A stretch of 64,000 nucleotides of DNA from Streptomyces sp. NBRC 109706 (GCF_000974485.1 NZ_BBOM01000004.1:62001-126000); one strand, 5' to 3'. Shown: positions 1 to 8,652, numbered from the stretch's first letter. Program-made: numbers and translations. Notes: generated from the letters alone by a model not told the origin.

Positions 1-694
1 TGTAGCCGCCGAGGCGGTCGACGCCGGTGATCCTGATGGTGCGGTCGGTGTCCAGGGAGATGATCGCGCCCATCTTCTGCAGCACGCAGATCAGGTCCTC
101 GATCTCCGGCTCCACGGCGGCGTTGGTCAGCTCCGTCACACCCTCCGCCAGCACCGCGGTGAGCAGCACCTGCTCCGTGGAGCCGACCGAGGGGTAGGGC
201 AGCCTGATCTTGCAGCCGCGCAGCCGCTGCGGGGCCTCCAGATACTGGCCGTCGGCCCGCTTCTCGATCACGGCGCCGAACTGGCGCAGCACGTCGAAGT
301 GGAAGTCGACCGGCCGGCCGCCGATGTCGCAGCCGCCGAGGCCGGGGATGAACGCGTGCCCGAGGCGGTGCAGCAGCGGGCCGCAGAACAGGATGGGAAT
401 GCGCGAGGAGCCGGCGTGGGCGTCGATGTCGGCCACGTTCGCGCTTTCCACATGCGAGGGGTCGAGCACCAGCTCGCCCGGCTCCTCGCCGCTGCGCACC
501 GTCACCCCGTGCAACTGGAGCAGGCCGCGCACCACCCGCACGTCACGGATCTCCGGCACGTTGCGCAGCCGGCTCGGCGCGCTGCCCAGCAGGGCCGCCA
601 CCATGGCCTTGGGGACCAGGTTCTTCGCCCCTCTGACCCGGATCTCGCCCTCGATCGGGGTGCCGCCGTGAACAAGGAGTACGTCGTCGGTCAT
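1..694 (-). CDS. murA: UDP-N-acetylglucosamine 1-carboxyvinyltransferase, 5' part (partial)
   Basis: First committed step of peptidoglycan synthesis in the cytoplasm: transfers enolpyruvate from PEP to UDP-GlcNAc. The reverse strand reads in one frame from ATG at 694 to the window edge, giving the N-terminal 231 residues of a protein normally near 420-450, so the gene is cut by the window and not broken. Visible hallmarks are RGAKN (K24, N25, the substrate-binding Lys-Asn pair) and LGGCDIGGRP with C122, the PEP-adduct cysteine that fosfomycin alkylates. The frame also carries the family pattern PYPSVGSTEQ. It is transcribed away from the yqgE-like gene, with about 130 bp between them. Identity is clear; only the 3' end is unseen. 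Confidence 0.95.
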   Translation of the reverse strand, partial: MTDDVLLVHGGTPIEGEIRVRGAKNLVPKAMVAALLGSAPSRLRNVPEIRDVRVVRGLLQLHGVTVRSGEEPGELVLDPSHVESANVADIDAHAGSSRIPILFCGPLLHRLGHAFIPGLGGCDIGGRPVDFHFDVLRQFGAVIEKRADGQYLEAPQRLRGCKIRLPYPSVGSTEQVLLTAVLAEGVTELTNAAVEPEIEDLICVLQKMGAIISLDTDRTIRITGVDRLGGY

Positions 695-825
695 GGAACT
701 CGCGATCTGTTCGGGAGGGGTGCGGGGGACCACTTCGAATGGTAATGGCCGCATGCCGCCCGGCCCCCGCACCCCGGCCGGGGCCGCCCCTCCCCCCTGG
801 GTCCCGAATACGGAATCATGGGCCC

Positions 826-1383
826 ATGCCCGAGGTCTCCTCGTTCACCGGGCGGCTGCTGGTGGCCACCCCAGCCCTGTCCGATCCCAACTTCGACCGG
901 TCCGTCGTCCTGCTGCTCGACCACGACCGGGAGGGCGCCCTCGGCGTGGTGCTCAACCGGCCCACGCCGGTCGGCGTGTCCGAGGTGCTGGAGCCCTGGG
1001 CGGCGCTCGCCGGTGAGCCGGGCGTGGTCTTCCAGGGCGGCCCTGTCGCGCTGGACGCCGCCCTGGCGCTGGCCGTGGTGCCGGGCGTCGGGCCGCTGGG
1101 CTGGCGGCGGGTGCACGGCTCGATCGGCCTCGTCGACCTGGAGGCCCCGCCCGAGGTGCTGGCCGCCGAGGTGGGCTCGCTGCGGGTCTTCGCCGGCTAC
1201 GCGGGCTGGGGCCCGGGACAGCTGGAGCGCGAGCTGGAGGAGGGCGCCTGGTATGTCGTGGACTCGGAGCCGGGCGACGTCTCCGCGCCCCGCCCAGAGA
1301 GCCTGTGGCGGGCGGTGCTGCGGCGGCAGCACGGCAGTCTGGCGATGCTCGCCACATATCCGGACGACGCCTCGCTCAATTAG
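826..1383 (+). CDS. YqgE/AlgH family protein (UPF0301, DUF179)
   Basis: A 185-residue member of the YqgE/AlgH family, whose biochemical role is not established. It opens with the typical SFTGRLLVATPALSDPNF and has LLLDHDREGALGVVLNRP and FAGYAGWGPGQLERELEEG, the conserved family blocks. The frame is open further upstream to 739, but the extra 29 residues are low-complexity and the family starts at the chosen ATG (826). The gene ends 11 nt before the DUF3039 start, and the stop codon of this gene forms part of the likely -10 element of that next gene. Probably soluble and cytoplasmic. Family assignment is firm; function is unknown. Confidence 0.88.
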   Translation: MPEVSSFTGRLLVATPALSDPNFDRSVVLLLDHDREGALGVVLNRPTPVGVSEVLEPWAALAGEPGVVFQGGPVALDAALALAVVPGVGPLGWRRVHGSIGLVDLEAPPEVLAAEVGSLRVFAGYAGWGPGQLERELEEGAWYVVDSEPGDVSAPRPESLWRAVLRRQHGSLAMLATYPDDASLN

Positions 1384-1386
1384 GCT
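1381..1386 (+). promoter_or_regulatory. -10 element of a leaderless promoter for the DUF3039 gene
   Basis: TAGGCT matches the HrdB-type TANNNT -10 and ends 8 nt before the ATG at 1395, the spacing of leaderless transcription. No purine-rich ribosome binding site precedes the start. The element overlaps the TAG stop of the upstream gene. No good -35 box is visible. Confidence 0.55.
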
Positions 1387-1394
1387 AGGTACTC

Positions 1395-1694
1395 ATGAGC
1401 ACTGTTGAGGAGCCCGAGCGCGGAGCGGGCACCGGCACCATCGTCGAGCCCACCCCGCAGACCACCCACGGTGACGGCGATCACGAGCGGTTCGCCCACT
1501 ATGTCCAGAAGGACAAGATCATGGCGAGCGCGCTGGACGGCACGCCCGTCGTCGCGCTCTGCGGCAAGGTCTGGGTCCCCGGGCGCGACCCGAAGAAGTA
1601 TCCGGTCTGTCCCACCTGCAAGGAGATCTACGAGTCCATGGGCTCGTTCGGTGGCGGCAACGACGGAAAGGGCGGCAAGGGCGGCAAGAAGTAG
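1395..1694 (+). CDS. DUF3039 domain protein
   Basis: A 99-residue small protein with the actinobacterial DUF3039 core: HERFAHYVQKDKIMASALDG, then VVALCGKVWVPGRDPKKYPV followed by CPTCKEIYE. Three cysteines (ALCGK and CPTC) suggest a small zinc site, although a fourth ligand is not obvious. The C-terminus is a Gly/Lys tail (GGNDGKGGKGGKK), probably disordered. No signal peptide or membrane segment is present. It lies just downstream of the yqgE-like gene, but its own -10 at 1381 and lack of a ribosome binding site suggest leaderless transcription. Function is not known for the family. Confidence 0.85.
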   Translation: MSTVEEPERGAGTGTIVEPTPQTTHGDGDHERFAHYVQKDKIMASALDGTPVVALCGKVWVPGRDPKKYPVCPTCKEIYESMGSFGGGNDGKGGKGGKK

Positions 1695-2012
1695 CCCGCG
1701 CGAGGCCCCGCCGGGGCCGCGAGGGACCGAGGCGCGACGCCCTGGGATTCGGCCGGGGCGGCGTCCGGTCGTGCCCGCGCGGGCGGCGGTCGGGCGGTGG
1801 GTCGGCGGCGTGTTCCCCGGTGTCCCGATCCTCGTGTGCCCTGATCGTGTGAGCCTGTTCCCAACCCGCCTCGAAGCGCCCGCCGTTCCTCGGCCGAGTT
1901 GACCGCCCCGCGCGTCTGCGGAGGCGAAAAATGTGCCAGAGTTGCCACCTCCGGGCCCGGAGCACGTACCGTACGGCTCGGCAGCCGGGACAACCGGAAA
2001 GGGGCAGCTGGA
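1695..2012. other. Intergenic region upstream of the molybdenum hydroxylase-like operon
   Basis: 318 bp with no credible gene. A possible promoter is TTGCCA (near 1938) with TACCGT about 19 nt further on; this is weak. A clear ribosome binding site, GGAAAGGGG (1996-2004), sits 8 nt before the TTG start at 2013. Confidence 0.5.
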
Positions 2013-2915
2013 TTGAGCACGCACGCACCGGCACCACGGACGGCCCAGCTCGTCGCGCTGCCGGCCACGCTGGATGACGCGGTGGCCGCGCTGGCCGATG
2101 TGCCGGCGGCCGTGCCGGTCGCCGGCGGCACCGATCTGATGGCGGGCGTCAACGCCGGGCTGCTGCGCCCGGCGGCCCTGGTGGGGCTCGGCCGGCTTGC
2201 CGAGCTGCGTGGCTGGGCGTACCAGGACGGTCACGCGCTGTTGGGCGCCTGTCTCACCCACTCCCGGATGAGTCGCCCCGACTTCGCCGCGCTGATCCCC
2301 GCGCTGGCCACCGCCGCCCGCTCCGCCGGCCCTCCGCAGGTGCGCAACGCCGGCACGCTGGGCGGGAACATCATCTCCGCCGCACCTTCGGGTGACACGC
2401 TGCCGGTGCTGGCCGCGCTGGAGGCCACGCTGCTGATCGCCGGCCCGGGGGGCGAGGGCAGACAGATCCCGGTCAGCCATCTGCTGGCCGGCCGCGACCG
2501 GTTGAACCCCGGCGAGCTGGTCGCCCATGTGCGGGTGCCGCTGCTGCACGCCCCGCAGACCTATCTCAAGGCCACCGCGCGCACCGGCCCCTCGCGCGCG
2601 GTCGCCTCGGTCGCCGTGGTGCTCGACCCGCTGCGCCGCGAAGTGCGTTGCGCGGTGGGCGCGGTGGCCCCGATGCCGCTGCGCCCGTTGGACGCCGAAC
2701 GCTGGGTGGCCTCGCTGGTCGACTGGGACGGTCAACGCGGGCTGGCGCCCGAGGCGCTGGCCGCCTTCGGGGACTATGTCGGCATGGCGTGCATCCCGGA
2801 CCCCGCGCCCGCCAAGGAGGGCGCCGAACCTGCCCAACTCCCGCGCGCCCTACTGCACTTGCGGCGTACCGTGGCAGCACTGGCCCGCCGTGGACTCGGA
2901 AGGGCTCTTCGATGA
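2013..2915 (+). CDS. Xanthine dehydrogenase/CO dehydrogenase family FAD-binding subunit
   Basis: Medium (FAD) subunit of a molybdenum hydroxylase-type complex; it would pass electrons between the 2Fe-2S centres and an acceptor in the cytoplasm. About 300 residues from a TTG start chosen because GGAAAGGGG lies 8 nt upstream; the frame is open further 5' but that part is not family-like. Flavin motifs are AGGTDLMAGVNAG (residues 37-49) and GTLGGNIISAAPSGDT (114-129), followed by the CO_deh_flav_C-type domain to about residue 265. The stop overlaps the next start (ATGA), so this is the first gene of a translationally coupled FAD/2Fe-2S/Mo operon. The substrate cannot be told from sequence. Confidence 0.88.
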   Translation: MSTHAPAPRTAQLVALPATLDDAVAALADVPAAVPVAGGTDLMAGVNAGLLRPAALVGLGRLAELRGWAYQDGHALLGACLTHSRMSRPDFAALIPALATAARSAGPPQVRNAGTLGGNIISAAPSGDTLPVLAALEATLLIAGPGGEGRQIPVSHLLAGRDRLNPGELVAHVRVPLLHAPQTYLKATARTGPSRAVASVAVVLDPLRREVRCAVGAVAPMPLRPLDAERWVASLVDWDGQRGLAPEALAAFGDYVGMACIPDPAPAKEGAEPAQLPRALLHLRRTVAALARRGLGRALR

Positions 2916-4081
2916 GCAACGAGCAGCAGCCCGACCCCAACGCCCAGGCGCCGCAGCCCAACTGGGGCGGCGAGTACGACGCGGAGGCCACCGGCTTCCT
3001 GGAGCTGCCGGGCGACTTCCCCCGGCAGGGCGGGAGCGAGCCGCTGGCCGCGCCGGGCCAGGGGTACCAGCCGCCGGTGATCGAGCCGAGCGCGCCGCCC
3101 GCCACCGCCGAGCCCAGCGTCGACCCCGGCGCCACCGGGCAGTGGACGATGCCGTTCGCCTTCGGCGAGGCGCCGGCCAGGCCCGAGGGCGCCGAGCCGC
3201 CCACGCCGGCCGAGACTCGGCACGCAGCCCTGGGGCAGGGCGCGGCGGCCGCGCTGGCCGGCTCCTTCGAGGGCCGCTCCGAACTGCGCGAGCCGACGGA
3301 CGGCCATCAGGCCGAGCCCTGGCGGCCGCCGGCCGACGAGCCGGGCGAGCCGGCGGCGCCCGCGCCCTGGTCCGCGCCGGCGGCGGGCGAACCGCATCCG
3401 GCGGAGCCCGAGGCGGCGGCCGACGCGCCGGACGGCGATCCGGCGCCTGTGGTCAGCAGCAGCGAACACCCCGAGGTCTCCTATGTGTTGCGGGTGAACG
3501 GGGTCGAGCGGCCGGTGGCCGGCGCCTGGATCGGCGAGTCCCTGCTCTATGTGCTCCGCGAACGGCTCGGCCTGGCCGGCGCCAAGGACGGCTGCTCGCA
3601 GGGCGAGTGCGGCGCCTGCTCGGTGCAGGTGGACGGCCGGCTGGTGGCGGCCTGTCTGGTGCCGGCGGCGACGGCGGCCGGCAGCGAGATCCGCACCGTC
3701 GAGGGCTTGGGCACCGCCGAGGAACCGTCCGATGTGCAGCGGGCGTTGGCCGGCTGCGAGGTGCAGTGCGGGTTCTGCCTGCCGGGCATGGCCATGACGG
3801 TGCACGATCTGCTGGAGGGCAACCACGCCCCCACCGAGCTGGAGACCCGACGCGCGCTGTGCGGCAACCTCTGCCGTTGCGGCGGCTACCGGGGGGTGTT
3901 GGACGCGGTTCGCGAGGTGGCGGCCGAGCGCGGCGCGCGGGCCGCCAGGGCGGCGGCCGAGGCGGCGGAGGCCAAGGCCGCCGGCGAGGCGGCCCAGGGC
4001 GTCGAGCCGCTGCCGCCGCGCATCCCACACCAGGCGGGTCCGCCGGCGGCCGGCGGGTTTCCCCAGGCAGGAGGCATGTGA
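2912..4081 (+). CDS. 2Fe-2S subunit of a molybdenum hydroxylase-like complex with a long disordered N-terminus
   Basis: Small iron-sulfur subunit, 389 residues from the ATG that overlaps the previous stop. The C-terminal half is the standard two-domain fold: a plant-ferredoxin type cluster in GCSQGECGACSVQVDG (C228, C233, C236) plus C248, then an alpha-helical domain with VQCGFCLPGMAMTVHDLLEG and ALCGNLCRCGGYRGVLDAV for the second cluster. The family is usually 150-200 residues; here about 185 residues rich in Pro, Glu, Ala and Gly precede the ferredoxin domain, and an Ala/Glu-rich tail follows it. These extensions look unstructured and their role is unknown. The stop overlaps the start of the Mo subunit by one base. 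Confidence 0.9.
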   Translation: MSNEQQPDPNAQAPQPNWGGEYDAEATGFLELPGDFPRQGGSEPLAAPGQGYQPPVIEPSAPPATAEPSVDPGATGQWTMPFAFGEAPARPEGAEPPTPAETRHAALGQGAAAALAGSFEGRSELREPTDGHQAEPWRPPADEPGEPAAPAPWSAPAAGEPHPAEPEAAADAPDGDPAPVVSSSEHPEVSYVLRVNGVERPVAGAWIGESLLYVLRERLGLAGAKDGCSQGECGACSVQVDGRLVAACLVPAATAAGSEIRTVEGLGTAEEPSDVQRALAGCEVQCGFCLPGMAMTVHDLLEGNHAPTELETRRALCGNLCRCGGYRGVLDAVREVAAERGARAARAAAEAAEAKAAGEAAQGVEPLPPRIPHQAGPPAAGGFPQAGGM

Positions 4082-6438
4082 TGGCGGAAGCGAACGGGCC
4101 GGCCGATGTCACAGCCGTCACGGCCCATGTGACGTCCGGCGTGGCGGGCACCGCCGGCGGTGCCGGGCGGAGCCGGCGCGGCCAGTACGGCATCGGCGCC
4201 TCGTTGGCCCCGGCGGACGCCGGCGCCAAGGCCACCGGCACCTTCCCCTACACCGCCGATCTCTGGGCCGAGGGGCTGCTGTGGGTGGCGGTGCTCAGGG
4301 CGCCGCATCCGCGCGCCCGGATCAAGGACATCGACACCGCCGACGCCCAGGCCATGCCGGGGGTGCGCGCGGTGGTCACCCACGCCGATGTGACGGGCGA
4401 CGGTCTGCTGGGCCGGCGGGTCACCGACCGGCCGGCGTTCGCCTCCGACGAGGTGCGGTACCACGGGGAGCCGGTGGCCGCGGTGGCGGCCGACCATCCG
4501 GAGACGGCGCGGCTCGCGGCCGCCGCCATCGCCGTCGACTACGAGCCGCTGGAGGCGGTCACCAACGCGCAACGCGCGTTCGAGGCCGATCCGTTGCATC
4601 CGGACGGCAATGTGATTCGGCATATCCCGCTGCGCCACGGCGATCCGACGGCGACCGGCGAGGTCGTGGTCGAGGGCCTCTACCGGATCGGCCGGCAGGA
4701 CTCCGCGCCGATCGGCGCCGAATCGGGCCTGGCCGTGCCGCGCCCGGACGGCGGCGTGGAGATCTATGTGGCCGCGACGGACCCGCATACCGACCGGGAC
4801 CGGCTGGCCGGCTGTCTCGGGCTGACCACGGAGCAGGTCAAGGTCTATGTGACGGGTGTGCCCGGCTCGTTGGGGGACCGGGAGGACCAGGGCTTCCAAC
4901 TGCCGCTGGCGCTGCTGGCGATCCGCACCGGCTGCCCCGTCAAGCTGGCCGCGACCAGGGAGGAGTCCTTCCTGGGGCACGCCCACCGGCATCCGACGCT
5001 GCTGCGGTACTGGCATCACGCGGACCGCGAGGGCCGGCTGGTCAAGGTCGAGGCGCAGCTGCTGATGGACGCCGGCGCCTACGCGGACGAGTCGGCCGAG
5101 GCGCTGGCCGCCGCCGTCTCCTTCGCGGGCGGCCCCTATGTGGTGCCCAACGCCGTGGTGGACGGCTGGGCGGTGCGCACCAACAACCCGCCGGCCGGCT
5201 ATCTGCGGGGCGAGGGCGCCATGCAGGTCTGCGCGGCCTACGAGGGGCAGATGGACCAGCTGGCGGCCCGGCTGGGGATGGACCCGGCCGAGCTGCGCGC
5301 CCGCAACGTACTGGCCACCGGCGACACCCTGCCCACCGGGCAGGCGGTGACCTGCCCGGCGCCCGTCGCCGAGCTGCTGGCCGCCGTGCGCGAGGCGCCG
5401 CTGCCTGCGCTGCCCAAGGACGGCCCGATCGAGGACTGGCTGCTGCCCGGCGGCCCCGACGGCGCCGGCGATCCGGCGGCGGTTCGCCGGGGCGTCGGCT
5501 ACGCCCTCGGCATGGTGCATCTGCTGGGCGCCGAGGGCACCGACGAGGTGTCGACGGCGACGGTGCGGGTCGAGGGGAACGCCGACGGCTGTACGGCCAC
5601 CGTGCTGTGCGCCGCCGTGGAGACGGGGCAGGGCTTCGCGACCCTGGCCCGGCAGGTGGTGCAGGAGGTGCTGAACATCGACGAGGTGGTGGTGGCGCCC
5701 GTCGACACGGACCAGCCGCCGGCGGGCCCCGGCGGCCGGGGCCGGCACACCTGGGTGTCGGCCGGCGCCGTGGAACGGGCGGCCCGGATGGTGCGCACCC
5801 AGCTGCTGCAGCCGCTGGCCGCCAACTTCGGGATGTCGGCCGAGCTGTTGACCATCGAGGACGGCAAGATCACCTCGTACGACGGGGTGTTGAGCACCAC
5901 GGTGGCGGAGGCGCTGGAGGGCAAGGAGCTGTGGGCCACCGCCCAGTGCCGGCCGCACCCGACCGAGCCGTTGAACGAGTCGGGGCAGGGCGACGCCTTT
6001 GTCGGCCTGGCCTTCGCCGCGGTGCGGGCGGTGGTCGACGTCGATGTGGAGCTGGGCGCGGTGCGGGTGGTCGAGATGGCCGTCGCGCAGGATGTGGGCC
6101 GGGTGCTCAACCCGCGCCAGCTGCGGGCCAGGATCGAGGCGGGCGTCACCCAGGGCATCGGCGCCGCGCTGACCGAGCATCTGCGGGTGGTGCGCGGCGA
6201 GGTGCGGCACGCCGACCTCGCCAAGTACGCGCTGCCGACGGCGCTGGACACACCCGAGGTACGGATCGTGTCGCTGCTGGAGGAACGTGACGTGGTCGCG
6301 CCGTTCGGCGCCAAGTCGGCCAGCGCGCCGCCGCTGGTGGTCTCCCCGGCCGCGGTGGCGGCGGCGGTGCGCGCGGCCACCGGACAGCCGGTGAACCGTC
6401 TCCCGATCAAGCCCCAGTTCGCGGTCGGCGCGGGTTAG
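4081..6438 (+). CDS. Xanthine dehydrogenase family molybdopterin-binding subunit, divergent active site
   Basis: Large subunit of the operon, 785 residues from ATG 4081, preceded by AGGAGG. The N-terminal a/b-hammerhead region (GTFPYTADLWAEGLLWVAVL, then FASDEVRYHGEPVAAVAADH) and the downstream molybdopterin-binding domains are recognisable, as is the C-terminal AVAQDVGRVLNPRQLRARIE block. Several normally strict motifs are altered: the GGFGGKE-type loop reads PGSLGDRED (261-269), RGFGxPQ reads RGEGAMQ (376-382), and the GAKGVGEPP segment that carries the catalytic glutamate reads GAKSASAPP, with Ala at 749. A canonical hydroxylase reaction is therefore doubtful. It may be a catalytically altered or different-substrate branch. 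Last gene of the operon, with a hairpin terminator 15 nt after the stop. Confidence 0.85.
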   Translation: MAEANGPADVTAVTAHVTSGVAGTAGGAGRSRRGQYGIGASLAPADAGAKATGTFPYTADLWAEGLLWVAVLRAPHPRARIKDIDTADAQAMPGVRAVVTHADVTGDGLLGRRVTDRPAFASDEVRYHGEPVAAVAADHPETARLAAAAIAVDYEPLEAVTNAQRAFEADPLHPDGNVIRHIPLRHGDPTATGEVVVEGLYRIGRQDSAPIGAESGLAVPRPDGGVEIYVAATDPHTDRDRLAGCLGLTTEQVKVYVTGVPGSLGDREDQGFQLPLALLAIRTGCPVKLAATREESFLGHAHRHPTLLRYWHHADREGRLVKVEAQLLMDAGAYADESAEALAAAVSFAGGPYVVPNAVVDGWAVRTNNPPAGYLRGEGAMQVCAAYEGQMDQLAARLGMDPAELRARNVLATGDTLPTGQAVTCPAPVAELLAAVREAPLPALPKDGPIEDWLLPGGPDGAGDPAAVRRGVGYALGMVHLLGAEGTDEVSTATVRVEGNADGCTATVLCAAVETGQGFATLARQVVQEVLNIDEVVVAPVDTDQPPAGPGGRGRHTWVSAGAVERAARMVRTQLLQPLAANFGMSAELLTIEDGKITSYDGVLSTTVAEALEGKELWATAQCRPHPTEPLNESGQGDAFVGLAFAAVRAVVDVDVELGAVRVVEMAVAQDVGRVLNPRQLRARIEAGVTQGIGAALTEHLRVVRGEVRHADLAKYALPTALDTPEVRIVSLLEERDVVAPFGAKSASAPPLVVSPAAVAAAVRAATGQPVNRLPIKPQFAVGAG

Positions 6439-6453
6439 GGCCTGGGACTTTGG

Positions 6454-6475
6454 CCCTGGTCCCCCGGGACCAGGG
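6454..6475 (+). terminator. Hairpin terminator after the Mo-subunit gene
   Basis: A perfect 10 bp inverted repeat (6454-6463 and 6466-6475, CCCTGGTCCC with its complement) begins 15 nt after the stop at 6438. There is no T-run, as usual in Streptomyces. Confidence 0.75.
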
Positions 6476-6518
6476 GGTACCGGCGGTAAGTGCATAGGCA
6501 TCAGGTGGGTTCGGTCCT

Positions 6519-6524
6519 TACGGT
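6519..6524 (+). promoter_or_regulatory. -10 element of a leaderless promoter for the MFS gene
   Basis: TACGGT ends 6 nt before the ATG at 6531. No ribosome binding site precedes the start, so transcription probably begins at the start codon. Confidence 0.5.
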
Positions 6525-6530
6525 GGTGGC

Positions 6531-8027
6531 ATGAAACATGCCGAGGCCGCGCAACCCGACGCCGAGCCGGACGAACCGGCCCGGTCTGTCGGCCCCGTCC
6601 GTCCCTCCCCGCCCGCCGAACCCGCGGGCGGGGTGCTGAGCGCCTCCTATCGCGCGTTGACGCTGGGGTGCGTGGCCACGGTGCTGTTGATCGCCTTCGA
6701 GGCGATGGCGGTCGGCACCGCGATGCCGGCGGCGGCCGACGCGTTGAACGGCGTCTCGCTCTACGCGTTCGCGTTCTCCGCCTTCTTCACCACCAGCCTG
6801 CTGGGCATGTCGGTGTCCGGGCAGTGGTGCGACCGGTCGGGGCCGATGGCCCCGGTGGTGACGGGGATAGCGGCGTTCGCCGCCGGGCTGCTGCTCTCCG
6901 GGGTGGCGCAGGCGATGTGGGTCTTCGTGGTGGGCCGCGCGTTCCAGGGGGTGGGCGGCGGGCTGGTGATCGTGGCGCTCTATGTCACGGTCCGACGGGC
7001 CTATCCGGAGCGGCTGCGTCCCGCCGCGCTGGCGGCGTTCTCGGCGGCCTGGGTGGTGCCCTCGATGGTGGGTCCGGTGATCGCCGGCACCATCACCGAA
7101 CACTTCGGCTGGCGTTGGGTGTTCCTCGGCATCACCGTCCTGGTGGTGCTGCCGTTGCTGGTGCTGCTGCCCGAGCTGCGCCGCGCCGCTTCGGGTCCGC
7201 CGGACGGGGTGGCGCGGGCGATGGACCGGCGGCTGCTGCGGCTGGCCGTCGCGGTCGCGGTGGGCGCGGGACTGCTCCAGTACGGCGGGCAGGAGCTGCG
7301 TTGGCTCTCGCTGCTGCCGGTGCTCGTCGGCCTCGCGCTGCTGGCGCCCTCGGCGCTGCGGTTGCTGCCGGCCGGAACGTTCCGGCTCCGCCGCGGCCTG
7401 CCGTCGGTGATCGCGCTGCGTGGCGTGATCTCGGCGGCCTATCTCTCCACCCAGACGTTTCTGCCGCTGCTGCTGGTGACCCAGCGGGGCCTGTCCTACA
7501 CCCAGGCCGGGCTCTCGCTCGCGGCCTCGGGCGCGAGTTGGGCGGTGGGCTCCTGGGCCCAGTCCCGGCCCTGGGCTGAACCCCACCGCTTCGAACTCGT
7601 GCGCGCCGGCACGGTGTTGATCGTGCTGGGCGTGGGCACCACGCCGCTGGTGCTGCTGGACGCGGTGCCGGTCTGGCTGCCGGTGCTGACACTGGGCGTG
7701 GGCGCCTTCGGAATGGGCCTGGTGGTGTCCACGGTGGGTGTGCTGGTGCTGCGTTTCTCGACGCCGAAGGAGGCGGGCGGCAATGTGGCCTCGCTGCAGC
7801 TCTGCGACTCCCTGGCCAATGTGGTGATGCTCACCACGGTCGGCTCCCTCTTCGCGGCGCTGGGCGGCGACGCGACGGCCGCCTCGGCCCACGCGGCCGA
7901 GACGGCCACGGACACGACGGTCGGCCCCGCCGCGTTTGTCGCGGTCTACGCCGCGGCCTCGGCCGCCGCCCTCCTGAGCGTCCTGGTCGCCACCCGGCTC
8001 CACGAACGCCCACCGCCGACCGACTGA
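6531..8027 (+). CDS. Major facilitator superfamily transporter
   Basis: A 498-residue integral membrane transporter, probably a proton-coupled exporter of the drug/metabolite type. After a roughly 40-residue polar, Pro/Glu-rich N-terminus the hydrophobic segments begin at RALTLGCVATVLLIAFEAMA. MFS motif A is visible as GQWCDRSGP after the second helix, and motif C-like glycines occur in AWVVPSMVGPVIAGTITEHF. Its length and helix count fit 12-14 spans. It stands alone: a terminator and its own leaderless promoter precede it, and 678 bp of non-coding DNA follow. Substrate unknown; no dedicated regulator gene is adjacent. Confidence 0.85.
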   Translation: MKHAEAAQPDAEPDEPARSVGPVRPSPPAEPAGGVLSASYRALTLGCVATVLLIAFEAMAVGTAMPAAADALNGVSLYAFAFSAFFTTSLLGMSVSGQWCDRSGPMAPVVTGIAAFAAGLLLSGVAQAMWVFVVGRAFQGVGGGLVIVALYVTVRRAYPERLRPAALAAFSAAWVVPSMVGPVIAGTITEHFGWRWVFLGITVLVVLPLLVLLPELRRAASGPPDGVARAMDRRLLRLAVAVAVGAGLLQYGGQELRWLSLLPVLVGLALLAPSALRLLPAGTFRLRRGLPSVIALRGVISAAYLSTQTFLPLLLVTQRGLSYTQAGLSLAASGASWAVGSWAQSRPWAEPHRFELVRAGTVLIVLGVGTTPLVLLDAVPVWLPVLTLGVGAFGMGLVVSTVGVLVLRFSTPKEAGGNVASLQLCDSLANVVMLTTVGSLFAALGGDATAASAHAAETATDTTVGPAAFVAVYAAASAAALLSVLVATRLHERPPPTD

Positions 8028-8573
8028 CCGTCGGCGCGGCTGAAGGTCTGCCGGACGTGGTCGCCCGTGCAGGGGGCCGGACCCGCGACGGCGGGGACGG
8101 TGCCCCGGGGCGGGGGATCGGGCGTGGCCGACCAGCGAGCGACGTCAGCCCGTCCCGCCGGCTCGGCCCCGGGCGTCGGGGATCCTCGTCCGGTGCCTCT
8201 CCCCGGGGTCGGCGGTGGCCGACGCGGCCCGGAACAGACGTCACCGTACATGCGCGTGGGCACGACGCCGCTGCGTCCGATCAGGCGTGGCCTCCCTCAC
8301 GCCGCAGGCCCTCCCGCCCACGGGGCCCCTGTTCGGCGTCGCCGGGGCAACCGGCATCACCATCCGCTGGTTGTTCCCTGTCCGTTCCCCGGCCCTTTCG
8401 GCGCCGCCCGCAGGGCGCCCCGTCCCCTGCGGCCCGGTTGGACCACGGCATGGCCCCTCCGCCCGTTCCCCTCGCCCGGCCATCGTGCCGGGACAGCCGT
8501 CCCCCCCCCCGGACCGGCCGCGAAACGAGCCCGCTGTCTCTCCAACCCGGCCCCGCCGCCCGCAGGGCGAATA

Positions 8574-8630
8574 CCGGCCGTCCCCCGGCGGTGCGGGCGC
8601 CGAGCGCCCGCACCGCCGGGGGACGGCCGG
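8574..8630. repeat. Perfect 27 bp inverted repeat with a 3 nt loop
   Basis: The left arm (8574-8600) and right arm (8604-8630) are exact reverse complements around the loop CGA. The arms are almost entirely G and C. It lies 546 bp after the MFS stop, too far for an ordinary terminator of that gene, and 76 bp before the helicase start, just upstream of its likely -10. Confidence 0.9.
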
Positions 8631-8652
8631 CGGCCCGGCTCCGCGCAGCGGA

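Noticed and set aside
2527..4080. 518-codon upstream extension of the Mo-subunit frame
   Set aside because: This part overlaps the FAD and 2Fe-2S genes out of frame and is Arg/Pro/Ala-rich; the true start at 4081 has AGGAGG and a coupled stop.
3886..6501. Reverse-strand frame of 871 codons opposite the Mo subunit
   Set aside because: Composition (Gly, Arg, His, Leu) is an antisense artefact; the + frame has clear family blocks, coupled starts and a terminator.
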